From positions 166,806-230,805 of the forward strand of contig NZ_SJCY01000005.1 in the NCBI RefSeq assembly GCF_004354365.1: 64,000 bases of DNA, in the 5' to 3' direction. A program made the position numbers and the translations under genes. This document shows, one piece after another, positions 1 to 8,858 of this stretch; positions within the stretch are counted from its first letter, which is position 1, and each line of letters begins with the position of its first letter. This DNA comes from Pedobacter changchengzhani. Lineage in GTDB: Bacteria; Bacteroidota; Bacteroidia; Sphingobacteriales; Sphingobacteriaceae. The notes beneath the pieces are model-generated. The model was not told the origin of the DNA. It made no database searches and worked only from the letters and a program-made list of their open reading frames with translations.

Positions 1-2
1 AG

Positions 3-110
3 GTAAAAGTATTTTTGGACGGAAAACAGGTTAGTATTAAAAAACTTCCAAACCAAATCGTTCAGTTTAATACGGTAAAAGGTAAAACATATACCGTAAA
101 AGGAATTTAA
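3..110 (+). CDS. C-terminal end of an unidentified protein, possibly a glycoside hydrolase (partial)
   Basis: The frame is open from the left edge of the window to a TAA at 108-110 and encodes about 35 residues, ending in VKGKTYTVKGI. The alternation of hydrophobic and polar residues and the ending GKTYTV resemble the C-terminal beta-sandwich of Bacteroidota glycoside hydrolases such as GH95-type fucosidases. That is only a resemblance, because too little sequence is visible to name a family. A hairpin lies 40 bases downstream, before the next gene. Confidence 0.4.
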   Translation, partial: VKVFLDGKQVSIKKLPNQIVQFNTVKGKTYTVKGI

Positions 111-151
111 TTAACGCTTGTATTTTAAAAATTAACCTAAAATATCTCATA

Positions 152-172
152 GGCTTTGGGAAATCCAAAGCC
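152..172 (+). terminator. Hairpin after the partial upstream gene
   Basis: GGCTTTGG at 152-159 pairs perfectly with CCAAAGCC at 165-172 around a five-base loop. No clear T-run follows, so it is only a possible terminator of the upstream gene. It could also be a structure in the leader of the peptidase gene that starts at 208. Confidence 0.4.
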
Positions 173-207
173 ACTTTAACAACAGAAACAAATAAAAAAA
201 AATATCA

Positions 208-2433
208 ATGAATTCCAAAGGAACCTTATCATTTCTAATCCTTTTTGTTGTAGCAGTGTTAAACAGCGCAACATCTTACGCTCAAACTGATCTCACCTTA
301 CACGATATTTATGCGAGTAATACCTATCGATCTAGTGGTTATGGAACCGTTAGGTGGCTAAAAAGCGGGCAGGGCTATTCAACTGTAGAGGCCAATAAAG
401 ATGGTGGAAGTGATATTGTTGAATATGATGCAAAAACTGGCGCAAAAACAATTTTAGTTAATGCAAAACAGCTAACGCCGAAAAATGCCAAATCACCTTT
501 ATGGATCGACGATTATGAATGGTCTGCAGATAATTCAAAGTTGTTGATTTTTACCAATACCCGAAAAGTATGGAGATACAATACCCGTGGCGATTATTGG
601 GTGTTGAATCTAAAGACAGGAAATTTACAGCAATTAGGTAAATCGTTGGTGGGTAGTACTTTAATGTTTGCGAAATTTTCTCCAGATGGTGCAAAGGTCG
701 GTTACGTAAGTCAGCAAAATGTTTATGTAGAAAACATTGCCAATAGTACTGTTAAACAATTAACTTTCGACGGTGGCAAAAATATCATTAACGGAACATT
801 TGATTGGGTTTACGAAGAAGAACTAGATTGTAGAGATGGGTTTAGATGGAGTCCTGACGGTAAATTTATCGCATACTGGCAATCAGATACAAAAAATATT
901 GGGACGTTTTACTTAATTGATAATATAGATTCTTTATACTCAAAACCAATTCCGTTGCCTTACCCAAAGGTTGGCACAAAATTATCAGCGGTTAAAGTTG
1001 GCGTAATTTCTGCCGATGGTGGAAAAACCAATTGGTTTAAAATTCCTGGCGACCCTACAAATAATTATTTAGCTAGAATGGAATTTATTCCGAATTCGAA
1101 TGAAGTAATTGTGCAACAATTAAATCGTCCTCAAAATACCAATAAACTTTGGAAATGCGATGTAAAAACCATGTCTATCAATAATATGTACACCGAAAAG
1201 GATGGTTCTTTTTTAGATGTACATGATGATACGCGTTGGGTAGATGGCAACAAATACTTTACTTGGACAAGCGAAAAAGATGGCTGGAATCACCTTTACA
1301 AAATATCTAGAGATGGACGAGAATCAAAACTGATTACCGTAGGGGATTTTGACGTTGTTCAAATTACAACAATTGACTCTAAAAACGGATATGTTTACTA
1401 TATCGCTTCGCCTGATAACTTTACACAACGTTATTTATACCGAAGTAAGTTAGATGGTGGCAGCAAGGCTGAAAGAATTACGCCAGAAGCATTGCAGGGG
1501 CAAAATGCTTACCAAATGTCTGAGAATGCAGAATGGGCTATTCATACTTTTCAAAATTCTACTACACCGCCTGTAATTTCGTTGGTTAGCTTACCAAACC
1601 ATAAAGTGGTTCGTACTTTGGTGGATAATCATTTATTAAAAGAAAAATATGACGCATTAAAGTTAAATGCAAAAGAATTTATAAAAATTGATATCGGAGA
1701 TGTGAGTTTAGATGCTTGGATGATTAAACCAAGAAACTTTGATCCAAATAAAAAATACCCTATTTTATTTTATGTGTATGGAGAACCGGCTGGCTCTACC
1801 GTGCAAGATGATTGGGAAGGTGGCTCGTTATGGGATCAATATATGGCACAACAAGGAAATATTGTGGTGAGTATAGATAATCGTGGTACAAAAACACCTC
1901 GAGGTAAAGCTTGGAGAAATTCAATTTACGGCCAAATCGGAATATTAGCTTCTCAAGATCAGGCAAATGCCGCTAAAAAATTATTTGCAACTTATCCATT
2001 TATCGATCAACAAAGAGTAGGTATTTGGGGTTGGAGTGGCGGTGGCCAAATGACGCTTAACTGCATGTTCCGTCACCCGGATATTTACAAAACTGGTTTG
2101 GCACTTGCGTTTGTTTCAGACCAACGTTTATATGATGCAACCTACCAAGAGCGTTATATGGGTTTAATTACCGATAATGCGAAAGGTTATCACGATGGTT
2201 CGCCAATTAATTTTGCTAAAAATTTAGAAGGAAAGTTGATGATTATTGCAGGTACTGCCGATGATAATGTGCACTATCAAAGTTTCGAAATGCTTTCTAA
2301 CGAGTTAATTAAACAAAATAAAATGTTTAATATGATGTCATATCCAATGCGTACGCACTCCATTAACGAAAGAGATAATACAACTTACCATTTAAGAGAA
2401 ACGATGGCTAAGTATTGGAAAGAGAATTTATAA
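208..2433 (+). CDS. Dipeptidyl peptidase IV family serine peptidase (S9B), secreted
   Basis: This is a prolyl-oligopeptidase-clan enzyme expected to remove X-Pro or X-Ala dipeptides from the N-termini of peptides in the periplasm. Residues 1-26 form a signal peptide ending in SYAQ. The middle of the protein is the beta-propeller and carries DWVYEEE, matching the double-Glu motif with which DPP-IV holds the substrate amino terminus. The C-terminal alpha/beta-hydrolase domain has the nucleophile Ser610 in GWSGGG, Asp685 in TADDNVH and His717 in RTHSINERD, so the triad is complete. At 741 residues it has the usual family length. The elbow reads GWSGGG rather than the common GWSYGG, a minor variation. 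The gene stands alone between a hairpin and a repeat block. Confidence 0.93.
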   Translation: MNSKGTLSFLILFVVAVLNSATSYAQTDLTLHDIYASNTYRSSGYGTVRWLKSGQGYSTVEANKDGGSDIVEYDAKTGAKTILVNAKQLTPKNAKSPLWIDDYEWSADNSKLLIFTNTRKVWRYNTRGDYWVLNLKTGNLQQLGKSLVGSTLMFAKFSPDGAKVGYVSQQNVYVENIANSTVKQLTFDGGKNIINGTFDWVYEEELDCRDGFRWSPDGKFIAYWQSDTKNIGTFYLIDNIDSLYSKPIPLPYPKVGTKLSAVKVGVISADGGKTNWFKIPGDPTNNYLARMEFIPNSNEVIVQQLNRPQNTNKLWKCDVKTMSINNMYTEKDGSFLDVHDDTRWVDGNKYFTWTSEKDGWNHLYKISRDGRESKLITVGDFDVVQITTIDSKNGYVYYIASPDNFTQRYLYRSKLDGGSKAERITPEALQGQNAYQMSENAEWAIHTFQNSTTPPVISLVSLPNHKVVRTLVDNHLLKEKYDALKLNAKEFIKIDIGDVSLDAWMIKPRNFDPNKKYPILFYVYGEPAGSTVQDDWEGGSLWDQYMAQQGNIVVSIDNRGTKTPRGKAWRNSIYGQIGILASQDQANAAKKLFATYPFIDQQRVGIWGWSGGGQMTLNCMFRHPDIYKTGLALAFVSDQRLYDATYQERYMGLITDNAKGYHDGSPINFAKNLEGKLMIIAGTADDNVHYQSFEMLSNELIKQNKMFNMMSYPMRTHSINERDNTTYHLRETMAKYWKENL

Positions 2434-2492
2434 TTATTAAAATTGTTATTGCGAGGCATGAAGCAATCTTTCTGGTAAAGGTTGTCCAATGC

Positions 2493-3408
2493 TTTAATGA
2501 CAACAAATAAATTTTTAGAAAAGAGAGTGTTATAACCTAAGGTCGATAATTAATTAATATGTTCGAGAGTCAAAATGGTGTTTTGGGTTAAAGCGGCCGT
2601 CACCCTGAATTTAGTTCAGGGTCTTTATAGCAGGAAAGATGCTGATCCCGAAAAATTCGGGACAGCATGACGAGAAGCCTAAGCGTAACGTCAATAGAGC
2701 ATGATTACCAACGTAACAGTTGTCAAACTCAGGTTTGTACGAAAAAACCGTCATTGCGAGGCACGAAGCAATCTTTACAGCTAAGATTGCCCAACAGCTT
2801 TAATGACAACAAATAAATTTTTAGAAAAGAGAGTGTTATAACCTAAGGTCGATAATTAATTAATATGTTCGAGAGTCAAAATGGTGTTTTGGGTTAAAGC
2901 GGCCGTCACCCTGAATTTAGTTCAGGGTCTTTATAGCAGGAAAGATGCTGATCCCGAAAAATTCGGGACAGCATGACGGGAAGCCTAAGCGTAACGCCAA
3001 TAGAGCATGATTACCAACGTAACAGTTGTCAAACTCAGGTTTGTACGAAAAAACCGTCATTGCGAGGCACGAAGCAATCTTTACAGCCAAGATTGTCCAA
3101 CAGCTTTAATGACAACAAATAAATTTTTAGAAAAGAGAGTGTTATAACCTAAGGTCGATAATTAATTAATATGTTCGAAATTCAAAATGGTGTTTTGGGT
3201 TAAAGCGGCCGTCACCCTGAATTTAGTTCAGGGTCTTATAGCAGGAAAGATGCTGATCCCGAAAAATTCGGGACAGCATGACGAGAAGCCTAATCGTAAC
3301 GCCAATAGAGCATGATTACCAACGTAACAATTTTCGTACTCAGGTTTGCGCGAAAAAACGGTCATTGCGAGGTACGAAGCAATCTTTCAAGCTAAGATTG
3401 TCGAATAC
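2493..3408. repeat. Tandem repeat, three copies of about 306 bp
   Basis: Three near-identical units begin at 2493, 2799 and 3105 (periods 306, 306 and 304), and partial material continues to about 3490. Each unit holds a composite palindromic element (2598-2672, 2904-2978 and 3210-3283) in which CACCCTGAA and TTCAGGGT form one hairpin and ATCCCGAA and TTCGGGA another. Each also has a TTGCGAGGCACGAAGCAATC motif. The block fills the whole gap between the peptidase and serine dehydratase genes. Open frames inside it, such as 3278-3490, are translations of the repeat and not genes. Confidence 0.9.
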
Positions 3409-3494
3409 TTTAATGACTAAAAAATCGTCATTGCTAGGCACGAAGCAATCTTTACAGCTAAGATTGCCCAACATTTTAGAAACAAATTAACTAA

Positions 3495-5051
3495 ATGAAT
3501 AATTACCCGAGTATTTTTAATGATGTAATTGGCCCAGTAATGCGTGGCCCTTCAAGCTCTCACTGCGCGGCCTCGCTCCGTATCGGGCGACTTTGTAAAG
3601 ACCTTATGGACGGGGAAATTACTCATATTTTAATCGAGTTCGATCCAACAGGTTCATTGGCAGATACACATACCGGGCAAGGTTCGGATATGGGTTTGTT
3701 TGGTGGGTTTTTAGGTTGGGAAGCCGATGATGAACGCTTACCGAGATCGGAAAAATACATAGCCGAGGCTGGAATAACGATTGAGTTTGCCGTACGCGAT
3801 ATTAAAGCTGCGCACTTAAACACTTATCTTATTACGCTAACTAATGATAAAGAAACGAGAACAGTAACTTCTATTTCTACCGGTGGCGGGATGATTGAAG
3901 TGGTCGCCATTGATGGTGTTGATGTTTCTATGTTAGGCGATTTTTACGAAACTTTAATTTATTGTAAAACAACCGATAAAATTGTAGAACTGATAAAAGC
4001 AGAAATGCCTTTCGATCATATTATGCTGCACAATGGCGATGCAACTTTTATTCAAATAAAGGCACAAGGGTTTCCAAGTGAATCGCTACAAGCGAAACTA
4101 GCAGCTTTAGCGGATTTTATATCCATCAAAAAATTAGGTGCAGTTTTGCCCGTTTTATCCCGCAAGGATGTAGCTGTTCCTTATACAACTTGTAACGAAA
4201 TGCTGGCGTACAATAAAGATAAAAATCTGTCTTTGTTAGATTTAGCCATTCTTTATGAGCGTGAAAGAGGAAATATCTCTAAAGAAGAAGTTGTAGAAAA
4301 AATGCGCAAAATTGTACGCATACTAAAAGACTCTATTAAATCTGGTTTGCAGGGTACGGAATATGCCGATAGACTTTTGGGTAGCCAATCTGTTAATTAT
4401 AAAAGTGCACTCGAAAAAAATAAACTGGTAGGTTCAGGCGCTATCGACAATGTGGTGATGTACGTTTCTGCATTGATGGAAGTAAAAAGTTCTATGGGTG
4501 TTATTGTTGCTGCACCTACGGCAGGTTCATGTGGTACTTTGCCAGGCGCCATCATTGGAAGTGCAGATTTTTTACAGGTTTCTGAAGATGATGCTGTAGA
4601 AGCCATGTTGGTTTCTGGCTTAATCGGTATTTTCATTGCTACCCAATCTACATTTGCAGGCGAAGTAGCAGGTTGTGGTGTAGAATATGGTTCTGGTGGT
4701 GGCATGGCTGCGGCCGCAATTGTTTACATGCAAAAAGGCACATTAGCGCAATCGCTCGCAGCTGCTTCAATGGTATTGCAAAGCACACTCGGCATGTCGT
4801 GCACGCCGATAGCAAATAGGGTAGAGGCTCCATGTTTAGGAAACAATATTATGGCTGCAACCAATGCTGTTACATTTGCAAATATGGCATTGTCTGGCTA
4901 CGATCCGTTGCTCCCATTGGATGAAGTAATTGAAACCATGCACATTATAGGTATGGCAATTCCACACGAATTTAAGTGTACAAATATTGGCGGTTTATGC
5001 GCAACAAAAACTGCAAAAATTTTAGAGGCAAAATTAAATTCTTTAAACTAA
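3495..5051 (+). CDS. sdaA: L-serine ammonia-lyase, iron-sulfur dependent, single chain
   Basis: The enzyme deaminates L-serine to pyruvate and ammonia in the cytoplasm using an oxygen-labile [4Fe-4S] cluster. The N-terminal beta domain opens with IGPVMRGPSSSH, the family's substrate-site signature. The alpha domain follows from about residue 250 and has APTAGSCGTLPGA, GVEYGSGGGMAAAA and CTPIANRVEAPCLGNN, which contain the conserved cysteines of the cluster site. At 518 residues it is the fused one-chain form, not the split SdaAA/SdaAB form. The start ATG at 3495 lies just past the end of the repeat block. A Bacteroidota-type -7 box for the next gene follows about 50 bases downstream, suggesting separate transcription units. 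Confidence 0.94.
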   Translation: MNNYPSIFNDVIGPVMRGPSSSHCAASLRIGRLCKDLMDGEITHILIEFDPTGSLADTHTGQGSDMGLFGGFLGWEADDERLPRSEKYIAEAGITIEFAVRDIKAAHLNTYLITLTNDKETRTVTSISTGGGMIEVVAIDGVDVSMLGDFYETLIYCKTTDKIVELIKAEMPFDHIMLHNGDATFIQIKAQGFPSESLQAKLAALADFISIKKLGAVLPVLSRKDVAVPYTTCNEMLAYNKDKNLSLLDLAILYERERGNISKEEVVEKMRKIVRILKDSIKSGLQGTEYADRLLGSQSVNYKSALEKNKLVGSGAIDNVVMYVSALMEVKSSMGVIVAAPTAGSCGTLPGAIIGSADFLQVSEDDAVEAMLVSGLIGIFIATQSTFAGEVAGCGVEYGSGGGMAAAAIVYMQKGTLAQSLAAASMVLQSTLGMSCTPIANRVEAPCLGNNIMAATNAVTFANMALSGYDPLLPLDEVIETMHIIGMAIPHEFKCTNIGGLCATKTAKILEAKLNSLN

Positions 5052-5100
5052 TTTATACAGTTTAAAGCAATTTTCTGTAAATGTTGCGGTGATTTATTGC

Positions 5101-5108
5101 TAAATTTG
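5101..5108 (+). promoter_or_regulatory. Bacteroidota-type -7 box (TAnnTTTG) for the aminopeptidase gene
   Basis: TAAATTTG matches the Bacteroidota housekeeping consensus TAnnTTTG and lies 55 bases before the ATG at 5164. The -33 TTTG element is weak here. The call rests on the motif and its position. Confidence 0.45.
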
Positions 5109-5163
5109 AATTTAATAAGTGTCAGTCAAATCATGCCATTAGGCATCATCAATCTCAATAAAA

Positions 5164-6546
5164 ATGTTTAACAAAGAAATTTATATAGATAGAAGAAGAA
5201 AACTTTTAAGCACTGTAAATAGTGGCTTAATTTTGTTAATGGGTAATGAAGAAAGTAGTATAAATTACCACGATAATCAATATCCTTTTAGGCAAGACAG
5301 TAATTTTCTTTATTTTTTCGGCATTGATAGACCAGGATTAGTTGGTTTAATAGATGTTGATGCAAATGAAAGTATGCTTTTTGGCGATGATGTTAGTGTA
5401 GAAGACATTGTTTGGACCGGCCCGATGCCTTCTTTGGCGCAACAAGGATCGGAAGTTGGCGTTAGTAAAACTGCCAATTACAAAAGCGTACACAACTATT
5501 TAGATAAGGCTTTAAAAGCAAAGCAACATATTCACTTTTTACCACCTTACCGCCCAGAAAATGCGGCGAAGTTGAATTACTGGCTAAATATTCCGTTAGA
5601 AAAACTTAAGGATGAAAGCAGTGTAATACTTATAAAAGCAATTGTAGCGCAACGTGCGGTGAAATCTGCAGAAGAGGTTGCAGAAATTGAAATAGCTGTA
5701 AATACAACTATTGATATGCAAACTGAAGCTGCAAGATTGGCGCAAGATGGTGTTTCTGAAACACATATTGCCGGCGTAATTCACGGTATTGCGTTAAGTG
5801 CTGGCGGGCACCTTGCATTTCCAACTATTTTAACAGTAAACGGACAAATTCTGCACAACCATTCTCAAGGTAATATTTTGCACAACGGGCAAATGTTATT
5901 GGTAGATTGTGGCGCAGAAACCGCCATGCATTATGGTGGCGACCTTACGCGTACTTCGCCAGTAAGCCAAAAGTTTACCAGCAGACAAAAAGAATTATAT
6001 GATATTGTTGTGGATGCACACGAAGCTGCGGTTAACTTTTTAAAACCGGGTAAATATTATAAAGATGCACATTTATTGGCTTGCGAAACTTTAGTAAATG
6101 GATTGAAAAGTGTGGGTTTGATGAAAGGCGACACTAAAGATGCTGTTGCCCAAGGTGCACATGCCATGTTTTTTCAATGTGGTTTAGGCCATTTAATGGG
6201 TTTAGATACCCACGATATGGAAGATTTAGGCGAACAATATGTTGGCTATACCGACGAATTGAAAAAAAGTACACAATTCGGTCTAAAATCATTACGGTTA
6301 GGTCGCCAAGTTGAAGAAGGGTTTGTGTTAACGGTAGAACCGGGAATTTATATCATTCCGGAATTGATCGATTTGTGGAAATCGGAAAACAAATTCTTAG
6401 ATTTTATCAACTATGATAACCTAGAAAAATATAAGGATTTTGGTGGCATAAGGATTGAAGAGGATTTGTTGATTACCGAAAATGGCAACCGTATTTTAGG
6501 TAAAAACCTACCAAGAAATACCGAATTGCTAAAACCAAATAATTAA
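5164..6546 (+). CDS. pepP: Xaa-Pro aminopeptidase (aminopeptidase P, M24B)
   Basis: A cytoplasmic metallopeptidase that releases the N-terminal residue from X-Pro peptides. An N-terminal creatinase-like domain (about 1-170) precedes the pita-bread catalytic domain. All five expected metal ligands are visible: Asp248 (VDCGAE), Asp260 (GGDLTRT), His343 (GLGHLMGLDTHD), Glu392 (TVEPGIY) and Glu432 (RIEEDLLIT). The length of 460 residues fits the long form of the family. No signal peptide is present. The alcohol dehydrogenase gene begins five bases after its stop, so the two are probably co-transcribed. Together with the DPP-IV-like peptidase at 208-2433 it gives the region two enzymes that handle proline-containing peptides. 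Confidence 0.94.
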   Translation: MFNKEIYIDRRRKLLSTVNSGLILLMGNEESSINYHDNQYPFRQDSNFLYFFGIDRPGLVGLIDVDANESMLFGDDVSVEDIVWTGPMPSLAQQGSEVGVSKTANYKSVHNYLDKALKAKQHIHFLPPYRPENAAKLNYWLNIPLEKLKDESSVILIKAIVAQRAVKSAEEVAEIEIAVNTTIDMQTEAARLAQDGVSETHIAGVIHGIALSAGGHLAFPTILTVNGQILHNHSQGNILHNGQMLLVDCGAETAMHYGGDLTRTSPVSQKFTSRQKELYDIVVDAHEAAVNFLKPGKYYKDAHLLACETLVNGLKSVGLMKGDTKDAVAQGAHAMFFQCGLGHLMGLDTHDMEDLGEQYVGYTDELKKSTQFGLKSLRLGRQVEEGFVLTVEPGIYIIPELIDLWKSENKFLDFINYDNLEKYKDFGGIRIEEDLLITENGNRILGKNLPRNTELLKPNN

Positions 6547-6551
6547 TCGAC

Positions 6552-7568
6552 ATGAAAACATTAGTCTGTACGGAGCCTGGTAATTTTGAATATCAAAATG
6601 CTGAACAACCTGTTTTAGAAAAAGGGCGAGCTATAATTAAAATTAAAAGAATAGGCATTTGCGGTACCGATATTCATGCTTATGAAGGTGTGCAACCATT
6701 TTTCGAATATCCAAGAATTTTAGGTCACGAGTTGGCCGGCGATTTAATATCGTTTGATGATGCACCGGGATTTAAAATCGGCGAAGCGGTAACCATTGCG
6801 CCGTATTTTAGTTGTGGTACTTGTATCGCTTGTCGCAGTGGTAAACCAAATTGCTGTACCAGTATAAAGGTTTGTGGGGTGCATCAAGATGGTGGCATGG
6901 TAGAGTATCTTTCTGTCCCTTCATCATCGTTAATACATGGCGAGGGTTTAAGTTACGATGAACTTGCTTTGGTTGAGCCTTTAGCCATTGGTGCACACGG
7001 TGTGAGAAGAGCTGGAGTGCAGAAAGGCGAATTTGTTTTGGTAGTTGGCGCTGGACCAATTGGTTTAGGTACTATGGAGTTTGCGCGCATTGCTGGAGCT
7101 AAAGTTATCGCTTTAGATATTAACGACCAACGCCTTCAGTTTTGTAAAGATAAATTGGGCGTTACTCATACTATAAATGCTTTAAGTAACAATATAGTTG
7201 GTCAATTGGCCGAAATTACAAATGGAGATATGCCGACCGTAGTGATTGATGCTACAGGTAATTTAAAGGCTATTAACAACGCATTTGAATATATGGCGCA
7301 CGGTGCAAGATATGTTTTAATCGGATTGCAGAAACAGAGTATTAGTTTTAATCATCCAGAATTTCATAAACGTGAGGCAACTTTAATGAGCAGTCGTAAC
7401 GCTACTGCACAAGATTTTGATCATGTAATCGCAAGTATGAAGAGTGGCGCAGTTAATCCAGCCACTTACATTACCCATCGCATTGCTTTTGATGATGTTA
7501 AAGATGAGTTTAAGAAATGCTTGGATCCTGCAAACGGCGTAATAAAAGCAGTTATCGAAATTAATTAA
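6552..7568 (+). CDS. Zinc-dependent alcohol dehydrogenase, polyol/L-gulonate dehydrogenase-like
   Basis: This is a medium-chain dehydrogenase of 338 residues. The catalytic zinc site is Cys37 (GICGTDIHAYEG) with His59-Glu60 (ILGHE). The structural zinc site is the cysteine set 88, 91, 94 and 102 in CGTCIACRSGKPNCC. The Rossmann domain carries VVGAGPIGLG, followed by an acidic residue (ALDIND) that favours NAD over NADP. The pattern resembles sorbitol, threonine and L-gulonate or galactonate 5-dehydrogenases, but the substrate cannot be read from the sequence. It starts five bases after the aminopeptidase P stop codon. A hairpin follows, shared with the convergent gene. Confidence 0.85.
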   Translation: MKTLVCTEPGNFEYQNAEQPVLEKGRAIIKIKRIGICGTDIHAYEGVQPFFEYPRILGHELAGDLISFDDAPGFKIGEAVTIAPYFSCGTCIACRSGKPNCCTSIKVCGVHQDGGMVEYLSVPSSSLIHGEGLSYDELALVEPLAIGAHGVRRAGVQKGEFVLVVGAGPIGLGTMEFARIAGAKVIALDINDQRLQFCKDKLGVTHTINALSNNIVGQLAEITNGDMPTVVIDATGNLKAINNAFEYMAHGARYVLIGLQKQSISFNHPEFHKREATLMSSRNATAQDFDHVIASMKSGAVNPATYITHRIAFDDVKDEFKKCLDPANGVIKAVIEIN

Positions 7569-7581
7569 TTTTTAAAGTATT

Positions 7582-7612
7582 TAAGCAAACCGCATCTATT
7601 GCGGTTTGCTTA
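7582..7612. terminator. Hairpin between convergent genes
   Basis: A 13-bp perfect stem (7582-7594 with 7600-7612, TAAGCAAACCGCA and its complement) has a five-base loop. It sits between the plus-strand dehydrogenase and the minus-strand gene ending at 7596, whose stop codon lies in the loop. Flanking T-runs are modest. It probably acts in both directions. Confidence 0.6.
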
Positions 7613-8054
7613 AAACTCTTTCGTGTACTTTAACCTTAAAATTATTGCTTTTTTTGGTAACTGAATTTACAATTGTATAAAAATCATCGCCTTTGTTTTT
7701 ATAAATGCTATCCCCAATTTGTACAATACCCAACATTTCTTCGGGCATTGGTAAGGCTCTTCCATCATCAAATTTCATCTCTTTAAAATAGGCTTTACGT
7801 GGCTCGTTGTAAATGCCGACCACTGTGTTTTTTAGCGCTACCATTTTAACGATATTGTCTTTTTCAGAACTGCTTATTTGTTTAATGAAAAACCAAAATC
7901 CACCAAAAATTAATGCGAAAAAGAACATCACAATCTGAAAAAAACTAATTTTTGTATTGTATTTCTTTGTGTACCAGTTTGCTGTAATCATGATTGCGAC
8001 CATGAAAAAGAACAAGCCGAACATAATCAGCATCATCATCTTGTCTCCGCTCAT
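7596..8054 (-). CDS. Small membrane protein of unknown function
   Basis: No family is recognised. The 152-residue product starts with two hydrophobic segments, roughly residues 5-25 (MMMLIMFGLFFFMVAIMITA) and 38-60, followed by a soluble C-terminal part of about 90 residues rich in charged residues. This suggests an inner-membrane protein with a cytoplasmic or periplasmic tail. The last codons form one arm of the terminator hairpin. The ATG lies five bases after the stop of a truncated upstream fragment, so the gene may once have been translationally linked to that fragment. Confidence 0.65.
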   Translation of the reverse strand: MSGDKMMMLIMFGLFFFMVAIMITANWYTKKYNTKISFFQIVMFFFALIFGGFWFFIKQISSSEKDNIVKMVALKNTVVGIYNEPRKAYFKEMKFDDGRALPMPEEMLGIVQIGDSIYKNKGDDFYTIVNSVTKKSNNFKVKVHERVLSKPQ

Positions 8055-8059
8055 GTTGG

Positions 8060-8203
8060 TTATTTAGCTGGTTTTTTGTTTTTTAAACTTAGTGCAGACT
8101 TGGCATTTAATGCCGACACAACTTTTTTTCCTGTTCTTGCCTCTAATTCTTTTTTAGCAACACTTGCAACATTCCATGTTGCGTCGCTTTTGCTAGTCAA
8201 AGT
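8060..8203 (-). pseudogene. 5'-truncated fragment of a DinD/BRO-like (antirepressor-type) protein
   Basis: The minus strand encodes 47 codons between two stops. The product includes VASVAKKELEARTGKKVVSA followed by LNAKS and a lysine-rich tail. The block V-A-x-x-A-K-K-E-L-E-x-x-T-G-K-K-V-V-S resembles the C-terminal end of DinD/BRO-family phage antirepressor-like proteins, as I recall that family. The upstream part is missing: an in-frame stop precedes it and only repeat DNA lies beyond. I treat it as the remnant of a larger gene. A genuine small gene starting at the TTG at 8198-8200 cannot be excluded. Confidence 0.5.
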
Positions 8204-8271
8204 TTAAAAACCTGATTTCTATAATTATTTTGCTGAAAATCATATTCCATTGGCGTTATACTTAGGCTCAT

Positions 8272-8347
8272 CGTCATGCTGAATTTATTTCAGCATCTTT
8301 CTTGCTATTAAAACCCTGATCCCGATGAATCGGGCCAGGGTGACGGT
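8272..8347. repeat. Divergent copy of the dispersed palindromic repeat
   Basis: The sequence from CGTCATGCTGAA to CCAGGGTGACGG contains two nested hairpins (GCTGAA/TTCAGC and CCCTGATCCCGAT/ATCGGGCCAGGG). It keeps the outer ends and layout of the elements at 2598-2672 and 16755-16938 but differs inside. It lies in a gene-free stretch between the fragment at 8060-8203 and the tRNA gene. Confidence 0.7.
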
Positions 8348-8453
8348 GTCTAAAAACAGTAAATAAACTTTCCGTTAGTTATTGCTTATCCTACTAATTA
8401 CTTAGCAATTTACGCATATCTAAACATCAAGCCTACAAAATTTTTTAAACAAA

Positions 8454-8479
8454 AAAAGCCCACTTTTCAGTGCGCTTTT
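8454..8479 (-). terminator. Terminator of the tRNA-Met gene
   Basis: On the minus strand AAAAGC, one mismatch, CACT, a four-base loop and the complement form a stem-loop ending in a T-run (seven A on the plus strand at 8451-8457). It begins eight bases after the tRNA 3' end. Confidence 0.7.
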
Positions 8480-8486
8480 AAATCAG

Positions 8487-8560
8487 TAGCGGGGAGCAGG
8501 ATCGAACTGCCGACCTCAGGGTTATGAATCCTGCGCTCTAACCATCTGAGCTACCCCGCC
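8487..8560 (-). tRNA. tRNA-Met (anticodon CAT)
   Basis: The 74-base minus-strand sequence folds as a cloverleaf. The seven-base-pair acceptor stem pairs GGCGGGG with CCCCGCT (first pair G-T). The D arm is GCTCAGATGGTTAGAGC, the anticodon stem is CAGGA/CCCTG around loop TTCATAA, and the T stem is GGCAG/CTGCT around TTCGATC. The discriminator is A, and CCA is not encoded. The anticodon CAT is at 8524-8526. The first pair G-T is a proper pair, which argues against initiator tRNA. A lysidine-modified isoleucine tRNA with the same anticodon cannot be ruled out from the sequence alone. Confidence 0.93.
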
Positions 8561-8617
8561 GGGTTTTTAAACATTTACAAAACGTGTAAATATTCGAATG
8601 GTTATTTTTTCGAATTG

Positions 8618-8625
8618 CAAATATA
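8618..8625 (-). promoter_or_regulatory. Bacteroidota-type -7 box for tRNA-Met
   Basis: Read on the minus strand the sequence is TATATTTG, a full match to TAnnTTTG, 58 bases upstream of the tRNA 5' end. The leader between them contains a small hairpin (ATTTACA/TGTAAAT, 8571-8589) near the processing site. The -33 element is not clear. Confidence 0.5.
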
Positions 8626-8858
8626 GAACAAATTAATTTTTTTTTGAAATGAAATGTGAAATATACTGTAACAAGCTGTTAATCCATTAATTATATGACT
8701 TATATCAAATCGTTTATTGGTTTTAAGGGTTAAATAATATTGAAATTTTAATTTTTTGTAATCTTCATATGCGATTCTAAAGATAGATTTAGATTCGCAT
8801 ATAAATAATTTATTTAGTGTAAATATTGCTTTTTTGTCTCATATATATCTCATTTAGG

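Noticed and set aside
2493..3408. CRISPR array
   Set aside because: The repeats are long (306 bp), contiguous and have no unique spacers; the same holds for the 113-bp and 130-bp repeats at 23.1-23.4 kb and 60.0-60.6 kb.
3278..3490. Open reading frame of 70 codons before the serine dehydratase gene
   Set aside because: It is a translation through the 306-bp repeat units; the repeated GAAGCAATCTT motif gives repeating peptides with no protein character.
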